From positions 1 to 64,000 of the forward strand of contig CAJNOP010000016.1 of the NCBI GenBank assembly GCA_905250075.1: DNA of 64,000 bases, given 5' to 3'. The first letter of the stretch is position 1, and each line of letters starts with the position of its first letter. The stretch comes from Rotaria sp. Silwood1 (Eukaryota; Rotifera; Eurotatoria; Philodinida; Philodinidae). Below are positions 53,144 to 64,000 of the stretch, one piece after another. Below the pieces are notes generated by a model that saw only the letters and a program-made list of their open reading frames with translations, was not told the DNA's origin and did no database searches. A program made the translations under genes and the position numbers.

Positions 53144-56100
53144 TCTAAAGATATAGCTTATGTATTGTAAGCAACGCAAATGTCTATATTTATAGTTAAG
53201 ACAATCTTGGTATCTATCAACATATTTTTGGTGAAGTTTCCCATCAGCATATTATTCATTCTCTGATGTATGTTGACAAGTAAAAAAACAGTTGTGTTAC
53301 CCCTTCTTCGTCATCTTTTGTTAGTAATTCTATGACCTACATGGAATAGGAATACGATTATAAATAATACCATTATTTTTGCGACCCTTTTTTTACCCGA
53401 GAAGAAAACAGCACAATTACATATGAGAGTTATTAACATTAGTAATATATCAGAATGTGATTATTAATCATCGAAATTGTATTAGTCTATTCTTATGACT
53501 TGTTTTCTATAGTTTCAGCTTCAATGTGAGAAAAAAATGTTTTCTGTTGGTAAATCATCGATGTTGTATTCTTGATTTTATTTTTTTTTTTTTTTGAATA
53601 AATCGAAATTCATTGTATTCTGTTTTAAGTATTGTAGAAAATCGGAATTAAGTACAATCATGATGTTCGTTTCAAAAAAAAAACTGAATAAATACGGTAA
53701 ATGATTTTAGTATGTTGTCATTTACGACGCTCTCTGTTATATCCACTCACAGAGTGGTTGCACAATATAAAAAGAAAGAAATTCATGAAAATAGTTCTTT
53801 CCATGTATTTTCCGACAAAATTTTCATCATATTGTATTTAACAGATTTTCTTCAAGCAAAGTGTAGCTATCAGAATATGCTCAAATAACAAAATATTTAA
53901 TATCAAGCACTATATGAAGATTTTCAATATTACTATTCATTTCAAAATATAATTTACTTCACTGTTTTCTGAATAATTTTTCATAGGAACATTATAGAGA
54001 TCTGTGATTTTCAGCATTCGAGAGAAAACTCTCAAAGCCATTATAGTACGTCAAAATTTGATTTAACACCAACTGATCACTTAGGTGAGTTCTTCGTGGA
54101 GATTTTCAAAAATGATAACCTGAAGTTTTTTTTCTTTTAGTCTACACAAGGCAGACGTTTATGGCTTGTTTCATTCGAGAGTTATAAAACTTTTCCTGAG
54201 ATTCTGATTTGAGTCATTGTTTTAGAATCACTTCTAAAAGCAATTGCATAGAAGTAATTCATGATGCTGAGTCAAATGATGATATTTGTTTTTTTGAATG
54301 TGAACTGACTTAATTCTATTATCTTCATATTACTGAAATTTCACAATTAGTCTCCATACAACGAAGAAGGGGATGTTTTGGAAGTGTTGAAATAACAATG
54401 ATAAATCATTTCGAACCTAAAAACAAATATCAGTGTATTACTCAGTATAAAGAATTATCACTGCCAAGCTGCTTTTCTGGGTAATAACAAGTCAATTGAT
54501 TCTAGGCAAAGAGTTTAACAAGAAAAGTTTCATAACTCTCTCGAACAGAGCAAGCCAGAAATATTGATCTTGCGTACATCAAAAGAGAAGAACTTCTTCT
54601 ATCAAGTCGCTCGTTCTATGAATAGTCTAAATAAACAAGAAAATCGTTTCAGAATATGGATTTCGAAAGTCTCGACAAAAAACCACTTAAGATTGGTCGA
54701 TTGGTAAACAATTGAGTGTGGATATATTTTGATCGCCCCGGTTGTTTTCTTTTGAATGGTGAAAATCCACAGGTTTCTATGATGTTCCTATGAAAAGTTA
54801 TTCAAAAAGCAGTGGAGCTCATTATAGCTTGAAATGAATAGTAGGTGTTTTATGTGCATAGTTATTTATGTTACTCTATTAGATTTGTTTCGATCCAAGA
54901 GCCGACAAATTTGAATCAATCTAGTTGAATGGCTACTTAATATTAAGCACTAGTTAAAAAATTTGTACACTTTTCAAAACAAATTCTATCGCTATTTCAT
55001 GAATTGAGTAGCGAGTATATTTTTGCGAATAGTTTTGAGTACTTTCACATTGCTAATCGTATTATTATGAAATTTTAAGTAGGTTAAGATATAGTTACTT
55101 GTTTATTTCACTCTGCGTTCGATATTATGAGAAGAGTGCCTCTTTGTCGCTCTTTATTTGGAACGTCAGTTGAATTGAACTGAACAAAGACAAAAGAAAA
55201 GATAACCGCGATGATACCATTGACCAATCGATCGAGAGAGTCACATCACAGAAAATGCGAATATGAAAAAAAAGGAGGAAGAAAGTGGAAGATGATAGTG
55301 AATGTCTGCAACTTCAAACAAAGCGTTTGTTCAAATCAATATCATCAATGAGAATTTGTTGCAAAAAATTCAAAGAAGCTACTTATTGTAAAAGATTCTA
55401 TTCAAAATATTGATATTTTTTTTGTGACAATTTTTATTAAATACATCTGAATATCCACCAAAGAAAAAGTGTCATCATTTTTTGCCTATCTGAAAAAATT
55501 GAAGGGAATTGATAATAAATAACTATTTACAAGGTGCCCTAAAGATTCGACATGAGAAAAAATCGTCAGTAATCCTTTAACTTCTTCAAGCCATTTATTC
55601 TAACATTTTTAAATGATGGAGTCATTTATTGTTGTGAAAGAGAAAATATAAATCATATTTGGTCTAGACACGTCAGATGTAGACTAACATTGAAATAATT
55701 TTCAATGCTTCTGTGAAACTTATACAATAGCAAGGCGACAAACTTTAAAACATTATTGAAAAAAATATTGGCGAAATTCCTGATGTTTGTGAAACTGAGC
55801 TAGTATCAAGCGCCCGAGTTGTTGCGAAAGCCTGTTTCATTCGACGTACATTAGTACACCGAATTATGACTGCATATTTTTCAATAAAACCATACAAGAT
55901 GGTCGAATTGAATTTGTAAAATTTATACAACAGTTAAGAATATTTATCTTTTTTTGTCAAACAAAGTTACTTTTCATTTAAATGATTATTCAATCAAAAT
56001 ATAAACTGGAAATAAAGCCACATAAAATATATATGAGAATCTTGTTGCATTCAAAATGAGAGTTGATAGCAGAAATAAATTAACTCGACATAAAATTTTT

Positions 56101-58149
56101 GTAGCATTTTTTCAAATGTTTAAAAAACTGTTGTACTCGAGATCGATGCTTCTACGACATATGCTCTATTCATATTGAGGAGCTAATAATGACATTTATG
56201 ACGAAGATTATTGTGAATGTGAGTATAATGATAAGATCTATATCTAATATCACTACTTTCGAATTGATTTTTGATTAGAATACTTGTCAAGTTTCTTCGA
56301 CTATTGCGAAACGAATGGACTTGTTTATTGTAGACAATTGTAATCACTTTGAATATATATATATATTATAAAGCTAAGCTACATGAAATAAGATTTCCAA
56401 AATCATTCGATAATATGGAAAAAAACATATGTATATCACTTGACCAACTTGAAAGCTATCAATATTTTTTTTGATAGTGCGTGTTTGAAACATTCTGTAT
56501 GTAATCTGTAGACATTTAACGACAGCTATAAAATAGTTGCTGATGGTATATTGGATGAAAATCATTATCAAAACTTAGGTAAGTAAGAGAAACTACTCCT
56601 TCAAGCAACATTTATTCAAAAACAGTCATCTATATCAACTTTTTTATGACATCCGGACTATTATTCATCATATAGTGATTTTTTTAATGTCTAGTAATAC
56701 TATCTATATTATCGATAAATGTTTAAATTTACAAATAGAAACTTTATCGAACAAAAATTATCAATACAGTTTTGTCGAGTCACTCTCGATCGTGCTTTGT
56801 TGAATTACATATAAAACAACTTCATTATTTACTTTAAAGTGACACGAATGAAGTTGAGACTCGTCAAGTGTATTCACTTCGGGCTAGGCTTTCAAAAGAC
56901 TAGTTGTTAAATTGTATTCAACATTAACTAGATAATCACAAGTGCCTACAGTTGGGCAGGAGTAATAACGAAAGAGGCCAATTCATTACATATTGTTTAC
57001 TTCAAAAAAGATATCTCAAGAGTGAGCTATAAGAATGAAACTTTCCATGGAATATCAAAACAACAACAATTACTACTGAATATATGGTGTAGAGATATAT
57101 ATGACATATCGTTTCTCTGCATAGATATAGCAAAGTGTACGAACTTTTTTGTGACTACCCTATGTGCTATTTTTTACTGATATAATATTTTTCCAAAATC
57201 AGAAAAATTGAAAAATATCTGAAAAATCTAGGTTTATTGGAAACCGATGATACAGTCCAGAAATGTTTGCTCCAAAAGGAATTAGAGACAGTAGATAGAA
57301 GAGTTTTCGAATACTTTGGAGATTCGATGTAGATGGTTTGTCATCTTACGAAGCTAATCGTTCAGACGATACTATACAAAAATTATTATTTTTTTTAGAA
57401 GCTAAACATGCAAGTTAAAAAAAATTTTATCATTGTATAGAACTCGGCTTGGAGATTGAGAAAACATACTTGATTTGTCTGTTAAACAGTTAGATTTTGT
57501 CAGATATCAATATCTCCGGCGACATGACGATTTTTATGCTAAGTTTTGGGCAACTAATTTTTCAGCTTCTTTGAAGGTTGTAACAAAGTTAATGAAACGA
57601 TTAGATGGACTACATTTCAAACTATATTTCCATATATTAGAATTTTGAAAAGTGCGATCTTTATTCTTAGCCAAATGATTGCCTAGATGCATACTGTGGA
57701 GAAGAGAACCTTAAACTCTCACAAAAAGAAACATTCTGCACTTTGTACATTTTATTTAATCGCAATACTCATATCAGATTCAATATATTGATATGTCGCG
57801 TGAAAAGACTTCACTAATGAATGATGCGCACCAATATTCGAGTTTTTTTCTCTTTCCTACTTTTTAATTTTGTATTAATCAAATAGCAAATGATGTGTGT
57901 AATTGAGTATCAAAAAAAAAATTGTTTATCACACTCGTACTTCTGTTAGATAATTATTATTTTGAATAATAATTTAGTTACTCAATACCAAATACAATTT
58001 TAGCTCTTATTATATACAATTTCATAATTAGTTATTCAAATGAAATACATAACTATTTAAAGAACTTAATTATACATTGATTTCTATTCATTCCATCACT
58101 ATATTGAAACGTATTACTTGTATACTTCCTTCGATATTTACAATTCATT
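53144..58149. other. Gene-free region upstream of the VIT-VWA gene
   Basis: About 5 kb with no supported gene. The first few hundred bases should hold the promoter of the minus-strand VIT-VWA gene. A 15-base T run lies near 53580. At 56962-57172 lies one copy of a dispersed repeat whose second copy is at 58.85-59.04 kb. Minus-strand frames near 55.8 and 56.5 kb are short and unrecognised. Confidence 0.6.
56962..57172. repeat. Dispersed repeat, copy A
   Basis: It shares with copy B (58845-59037), in the same orientation, the sequence blocks GGCCAATTCATTAC, TATTGTTTACTTCAAAAA, CTATAAGAATGAAA and ATCGTTTCTCT. The copies differ by scattered substitutions and small gaps, so the duplication is not recent. 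Non-coding; probably a transposon remnant. Confidence 0.8.
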
Positions 58150-58392
58150 ATGGCATACTATCGTCTGTTATATCTATTTGGTGCTTTTGTCATCATTGTT
58201 GTTTTATTACTTTTCCAATCTATCACTTTTGCTACTGCTCGTCAAGAATGTACACGTATGCCTATTTGTAATGGTTATCCAGTACGGTGTACTATTCAAG
58301 AAGTATGCTGGGAAGTGCCTTATCCAGAACCGATTTCGATTAAAAAAAAACGTCACGTACGTCGACGTTCTTTACATATCAAGAAGAACTGA
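58150..58392 (+). CDS. Small putative secreted Cys-containing peptide, 80 residues
   Basis: A single-exon frame of 80 codons starting at ATG 58150 (context ATTATGG). The N-terminus is a clear signal peptide or signal anchor: about 20 hydrophobic residues (LFGAFVIIVVLLLFQS) ending near an Ala-Thr-Ala site at about 28-30. The mature part has four cysteines within 22 residues (ECTRMPICNGYPVRC then EVCWE), a Pro-rich turn, and a strongly basic tail with KKKR and RRR clusters that could be prohormone cleavage sites. I do not recognise the family. It could be a small disulfide-stabilised secreted protein or a neuropeptide-like precursor. No neighbour helps. The chance of a spurious frame is reduced by the coherent signal-peptide and cysteine layout. 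Confidence 0.5.
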   Translation: MAYYRLLYLFGAFVIIVVLLLFQSITFATARQECTRMPICNGYPVRCTIQEVCWEVPYPEPISIKKKRHVRRRSLHIKKN

Positions 58393-58844
58393 TTCGTCAT
58401 GAACAAATTGTAATACTGAACGTATCATTAAATCTAGATGCAGATCTACTTTTTTTTAATGTGACTTTTGATCTTTAATTGAATACAAAAAAAACATAAT
58501 CAGTAGTTTCTTGTGAGGATATAAATCAAAAAAATTCTCAAAACTTTTATTAATGCTATGTATGAAATTTATTCATGGTAAAGAAATATGTTACAAAAAA
58601 GCTGTAGCTTCTCAAAAGGGACATCTTTACAATATCACGTTTCTATTTGATAAATTTTTTATTTACTCAACTCTTCTTTTCAAATGAAATATTCTAGGCT
58701 TTCTTTTCCACTATTTAAAACCGCACTTGGTTTATATTGGAATGGCAGTTTGCGTGTAATAGCCTCTAATGATATAACATGAAATATGTTCACCATTTAG
58801 AATTTTTCCTAATATTTCAGAGCTCCAAAAACTAGTAAATTTCC

Positions 58845-59037
58845 AACGATAACCAAATAGGCCAATTCATTACCTATTGTTTACTTCAAAAACATACCTC
58901 AAGAATGAACTATAAGAATGAAATTATTCATAAAATATCACAACAACTATCTCAAATATATGATGAAGAGAGAAGAATGACTTATCGTTTCTCTACAACG
59001 ATATAGCGAAGTGCATGAGCTTTTTGACTACCTATAT
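58845..59037. repeat. Dispersed repeat, copy B
   Basis: Partner of the copy at 56962-57172, same orientation, about 1.9 kb downstream and just beyond the small secreted-peptide gene. The pair therefore brackets that gene as direct repeats. Confidence 0.8.
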
Positions 59038-59177
59038 AGATTAGATTGTCCTACTACGAAATATATCATAAAAGATTATCCTAGCTAGCTACTAGTGCTT
59101 TTATATTTGTCATTCCATTATACAATATAGTAAAGACAGAATAATAAATTCATTATTGTAATTCGCTTGTTGATGCC

Positions 59178-60300
59178 TTACAATTTTTTTAAAAACTGAT
59201 AATAATGCTTAGTTTTTACTAATAAATCATAAGTAATATAGTATTTTATTTTATATAATACATCTACTTTGAGAGTGTGTGTAAAGAGAAGTTCCACATC
59301 TGCAACTTCGTACCATGGCATATCTTCAAAGTATGTCTCTAAGGTACGCAAGATTTGATTACTTCTGAAACATCTGTTTATTTTGCAGATCTAACTTTAC
59401 AAAAAATTTTATAGATTACTCTAAACGTCATCAGTAGTCCAAATAGTTCCCATGTCACAAAAACCTGATCAGTTTTAGCGGTAAACCGCGGTTAACCATC
59501 GGTTTTTGCCCAGTTTTCATCACATGGATTTCAAATATCCCTCAAAACTTCTTAGAAACAAAACTATTTTCATCAATTTGTATCTTAGGCAACATGTTTA
59601 TATATTTTTCTCAGCAATCATTTTTAATGAAAATCGACTTTTCTAAAGAAGAGAGAATTTTTCAAGGAATATTGCAAAAAGATTAGATTCAGATATCAAA
59701 TTGTAAAAATCATTAAAACATCGATTATTAAAAATTGACGAATACCATCATATATTTTTCACAAAATCTTTGCAGTTAGCATTCTTTGTCAAATAACAGC
59801 TCTCAAATTTATATGTCGTATTGAAGTTACACTGATCGACGAAGTTATAACTTCGTCGGCTCATGTTGACGAAGTTAGAATTTCAACAATAAGGTTTGTT
59901 GACATTTTCATGAATGGGTTCATAAATATTTTACATTGCATGTGAAGATACAAAAAAAAAACAAATAGAATAATTTCAGACAAAAGAAGCTGTCTCCATC
60001 TATGATTTTTGGTGTCTCTCATTACTGTCAATGTCAAAAAGTGTATTCACTCTAGTCCTGACTTCTGAAACAATTTACTGATAGACTAAATTAAAATGTT
60101 TGATAAGCACAATATCTATGATATATGATTTGAACAAACATAATTAATCAGTTTCTCTTGCTTATACTGTTCAAGTTTTAGAGTAAATAGACAATTTAAA
60201 GTAGCAATGTACTCACGTTCAGTGAAAAATCTTCAGAATATTTGTCTTCAGTTCGTATATCATGTTTTTGTACTCCAAAGAAAAGATTCGTTGTATTCAT
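59178..60300 (-). CDS. Doubtful two-exon gene of unknown function
   Basis: A weak model. First exon 60300-60217: ATG, 28 codons (MNTTNLFFGVQKHD and so on) ending at a consensus GTGAGT donor. A phase-matched open stretch 59390-59178 lies behind a TAG acceptor, with a segment LETYFEDMPWYEVADVELLF that looks coding; its last 30 codons are AT-driven and may be intronic beyond a GTAGAT donor. Joined, it gives 98 residues. No family is recognised, and open stretches of this size do occur by chance in such AT-rich DNA. Confidence 0.2.
59481..59498. repeat. Near-perfect 18-bp palindrome
   Basis: GGTAAACCGCGGTTAACC reads as its own reverse complement except at one symmetric pair. It is GC-rich against an AT-rich background. 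It may be a piece of a dispersed repeat or a protein-binding site; nothing nearby decides. Confidence 0.5.
59837..59858. repeat. Perfect 22-bp palindrome with extra half-sites
   Basis: The 22 bases from 59837 equal their own reverse complement, with GACGAAGTTA as the half-site. A further half-site copy, GACGAAGTTAG, lies about 10 bases downstream (59868-59878), and a related TTATAATTTCGTCGAG occurs at 62125-62140. The repeated half-site suggests a binding site cluster or the end of an inverted-repeat element. Confidence 0.75.
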
Positions 60301-63300
60301 TATTGAATTGGTTGTTATTTTTCTCGCGATTAAATGGACAATTCATGTGAAATAAAATGAGTTTATATGCTTGGTTGCACGTGTCAAGTTACGTATATAC
60401 ATATATTGATGAGAGCTTCGAGCAGCTATTCGAAATGCAGCGTAGATGGGCGTGATCATGTATGAGTTTGAGTGTTATTATTTGAATGAGTGAAGAAAAG
60501 AGCTATACGAACATCCAAAGCAAACCTATATCGGCACGAGCGTGCATATCAAGATCGACATTCATACAGATTCTCATACATGCAGTTGATATTATTATCG
60601 ATTGATTTTGTATGGTAGTAAATTATCTAGAAAGAGTTGAACATTCAAGCGAGTGACAATGACGAGAGTTATTTGTTTTTAACATAGTAAGCATTTTAAA
60701 TATTTGCATATTTTCTGTAACGATAAAGATTTTTGCAATTTTTAAGACTGAATTGAAAAGATACTTTTTACAAACCAAAAAGAAATTGAAATGAAATTCT
60801 TCGACGCTTATAGCATATTATAGACTCGATTGATATGAATATAATAAGCATCTAATTCGATTGCCCGATGATGTCATTATCGACAACCACGATTTTTTTA
60901 AATATATAACATAATAAGTTGATTTCTATATCAAACTTTTGATTGTCATTAGTGGAGTTATTGTTAACATTTTTACATTCATAAACATGAAAAATATTTC
61001 GAAAAAACTTCTACTCGTGATATCTATTAATTATGATGTCAACATTGATTTTGTATAATTTTCAATGGCCATAATCGAGTAATATACACTTAGGTCATCG
61101 ACATATTGCACTCATTTGTTTTATTTATTTAAATTATAAAATATCTTCGCTTCATTATTGAGACGTAACATCAGGTAAATGCAGAAATTCTAATGTTATT
61201 TTTACTATGTTGACTATTTTTGTGTGAGGAGTATTTCTTAAGTTTTTCGTATGTTTATTAAAATTATATTTTATTTTGACTTTTTATAATACTCAAACAT
61301 TAAATACAAATGAAAGAAATATAGTTCATGTGAGTCAAAATAATCAATTGCTGGTAATGATACTTATTCATGTTAGATTTACTAAAATTTTATGAGTACA
61401 TTGCATGACGTTCAATATGTATGCATTAGATTTAATTATTATCAACGAAGAACAAAGTGGACGTAATCGTCTTATCTACGATATTTTATCGATGTTTTAA
61501 TATACAATTTATGTAATAAGTGATGTCGTAACATGAGTAAGATAAAATATCTTTTATGTTAGTATCCATTTTTATATTTGTTGTTTTATTATAAAACGTT
61601 TTCGAAACTAACGTGTTCTCATGTACGGATTAATGTTCATCTCAAATAATAGCTGAATGAAGCTAATCAAATAATGATGGAAGATATATAACTCACTAAA
61701 GTCAATTGAGCTAATTATAAATTTTGCTCATAACAAGCCTTCATTTAGATTAGTCAAAGGATGAAACGACGGGAATCCTTCTTTTCGAATCTATAACCTT
61801 TTTAATGAATTTTTCATATCTGTATGGAGGTTAATGTAGATATTTTGTGTCTCACAGAACATCCTAGAATTTCTTGCACAAATGACTGCTGCTCACTTGA
61901 GATATGGACTTCCTATGAAAACTCGATTTTCCTAACCTTTTTATGAAATATGAGTGATATTTTAAAATTCCGTAACTCGAGAAGGAATCAATCATTTTTG
62001 CAAAAACTTCTAAGATACTCTGAAGGCCATTAGACGTATATATAGACTAAATTACAGAGCCAAATTTGGTCATTAGATGTTTCTATCAATATAATTCTCA
62101 GATGCTGAAGACGCATTAAAATTGTTATAATTTCGTCGAGTTCCTGCCCTTTCAATCTTCGTTTAATCTTACTGAAGTCTAGTTATAGGCAACAAAATCA
62201 GCTCAACCAGTGTTTATGCCTTGGGAATTTTCGCTCGTTTGATATACCTAAGTTAAATTACTCGTATCCTAGGAAAAATTATAATCCAGGAGGAATTTTG
62301 ATGTTTATGAGATGTATCCAAGAAGTTTTTTTAAATACTGTAGTGATCAAATTTTAATTCTATTTTTGAACATAGCATAAATATTCAATGTCGGCATTTG
62401 ATTTTTTTGAATTAGTCATCTTATTCTTTTGTTTATTTTTGATATAGATATTGTTCATTTCACATTGATACGCATTAAATCTTATAACTTACTAATCAGT
62501 GTTTACAGCATTATCTACTTTTTAATTGATAATTGTATTCACAAATCAAAAAATCAAACAAATCATGGATTTCGTTTCAATTTCAAGATTCTAGTGTCTA
62601 GTACGAATGATTTTTAATTAAGTAATAGTCTATGAATATGAATAAAACATTTGTTTATTATGTAGTTATTAGTCTTGTCGAATGAATTAAATGACAAAAA
62701 AGAAAAATATACTAAAAAGAAATGTAGATAATCATGATATGTGTATTTGGTTTATGTCATGGAGTTAGTCATGGATTTCTTGTGTCATACACTAACATAA
62801 ATAAGACATGTTAATCTCAATGACATTACCTAAAGTGATAGAGTATTTTTCATTTTCTTCTTGAATGAGTATTCTACTCTTGAGGATGTATCCAAATATA
62901 GCTTTTATGGCATTTCTATTTCAACTAAAGCGTTTGTTATTCCATTTGGATCATTATGTATTTTCCATATTGGACCCAAAAAGAGTACGTATAATTAAAT
63001 GTGATTGACACTCATAATATTCGTAATTTCGTTTGTCAGCTTGACACATATGCTTCATATAAATCAATGCTCTAGGATGTTCTTACGCAAAAAAAAATGC
63101 CGATGATATTATTAGAAAGTGATACTGACAAAAAATAGTATATCACGATATATAGTGGCTATTGTCCTTGAATTCCAAATCTTTTTCATTGTTCTCAAAC
63201 ATGAACCGGTGATGTTACTAAAAAAAAAACTAATATTTTATCTTCCATTAGTCTTTTAAGTTAATCTCTTATGAAATATGTACACGAGTAAATGATGACG

Positions 63301-64000
63301 TGTCCTCATTTTGCATGATGGATAGTATTGTAGATTATATGAATTATAACACTGTTAATCTACGCATTTGTTAAGCATATTTGAATAAGCGATTGCATTA
63401 TAAATCTCTTCAAAATAGGAAGACATAAGGAGAACTAAATCAAATAGATTTCTTATCAAAAACTGCTTTACATTTTTTCCAATAATGGCAATGTTAGAAA
63501 TTACTACAACATATATATGTATTCTCAATTTATTTTTAGTTATTTATGTTCACTTAAGAATATATAATTCTTAGTCTTTGTTAAAATTACAAATCAGAAT
63601 GTGAAGAACCGTTAGATGTAATCAGACAAAAGATAATCGCCAATACAGTTAATATTGCACCAACAATGAGTAAAGAAAGTTCGAAAAAAGTAGTTACGTG
63701 GTACCATTAAACCTCATAAGGTTTCTTCAACTTATACTAACATGAATAATTTGAACCGATCAAAACGAAAAAAACAATAGAGCTGAAATATTAAATTAAA
63801 ACCATCGACATTATTTCTTCTAATTACTGCGAATCGTTCTCTCCTTTCGAATGTTTGAAAATAAGTATTTCGTATTATTCTTGGTTTCTCGATTATCGTT
63901 ATGTTTCGTGTTCTATTCCCAATATACTAGACTTTCCACAGAGGAAAACATCAAATATTAGGATGTCTTGTTCGACATATGCTAGCATTGATTCGAGATG
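60301..64000. other. Terminal region, no supported gene
   Basis: No convincing exon. A less AT-rich stretch at about 60360-60670 with several CG dinucleotides could be a promoter or 5' untranslated region of a minus-strand gene, as would fit the doubtful model below 60300. Around 61760-62270 the sequence has the texture of an old non-coding repeat. A membrane-span-like minus-strand frame ending at 63587 has no usable acceptor or start. Confidence 0.5.

Noticed and set aside
63587-63706. Minus-strand frame resembling a C-terminal membrane span (LSLLIVGAILTVLAIIFCLI)
   Set aside because: It is preceded by an in-frame stop, has no start codon, and the only upstream AG would put that stop inside the exon.

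Overview
The window is eukaryotic nuclear DNA. It is strongly AT-rich, its genes are cut by many GT-AG introns (often 48-80 bp, some 1-4 kb), and almost every product is an animal protein family: a muscarinic receptor, a second class A GPCR, CDC25, AMMECR1, mitochondrial GrpE, EF-hand nicotinamidase, an STYXL1-like phosphatase and a secreted VIT-VWA protein. Tiny introns, AT-rich codon use and low-complexity Ser/Asn/Thr insertions fit a small invertebrate genome. My best guess is a rotifer of the bdelloid type, but this is inference from style; no organism-specific marker was seen.

Layout. 1-5.6 kb: no gene, with a foldback repeat near 1 kb. 5.6-11.4 kb (+): muscarinic acetylcholine receptor with an enormous third intracellular loop. 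13.5-18.9 kb (-): three-exon unknown protein. 19.1-22.5 kb (-): AMMECR1. 23.0-24.7 kb (-): GrpE co-chaperone. 26.3-27.9 kb (+): EF-hand nicotinamidase. 29.4-32.1 kb (+): rhodanese plus dual-specificity phosphatase of STYXL1 type. 33.3-34.0 kb (+): compact CDC25. 34-39.3 kb: gene-free, with a 93-bp tandem duplication. 39.3-40.7 kb (+): class A GPCR. 41.6-42.8 kb (-): Gfo/Idh/MocA oxidoreductase. 46.1-53.1 kb (-): secreted VIT-VWA protein, with a large inverted repeat in one intron. 53-64 kb: mostly gene-free, with one small secreted peptide (58.2 kb), a doubtful two-exon minus-strand gene (59.2-60.3 kb), diverged repeat copies and palindromes.

Exon models were built by hand by matching reading frames across GT-AG junctions. 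For all ten main multi-exon models the summed exon length is an exact multiple of three and splice phases agree. The genes are mostly unrelated housekeeping and signalling genes, not an operon-like system. The nearest to a thematic pair is the STYXL1-like phosphatase followed on the same strand by CDC25; both contain rhodanese-fold domains. I found no rRNA, convincing tRNA, CRISPR array or intact transposase. The most distinctive observations are the intact catalytic cysteine in the STYXL1-like protein, the ~820-residue loop of the muscarinic receptor, the inverted-repeat element inside the VIT-VWA gene, and the unidentified 468-residue protein.
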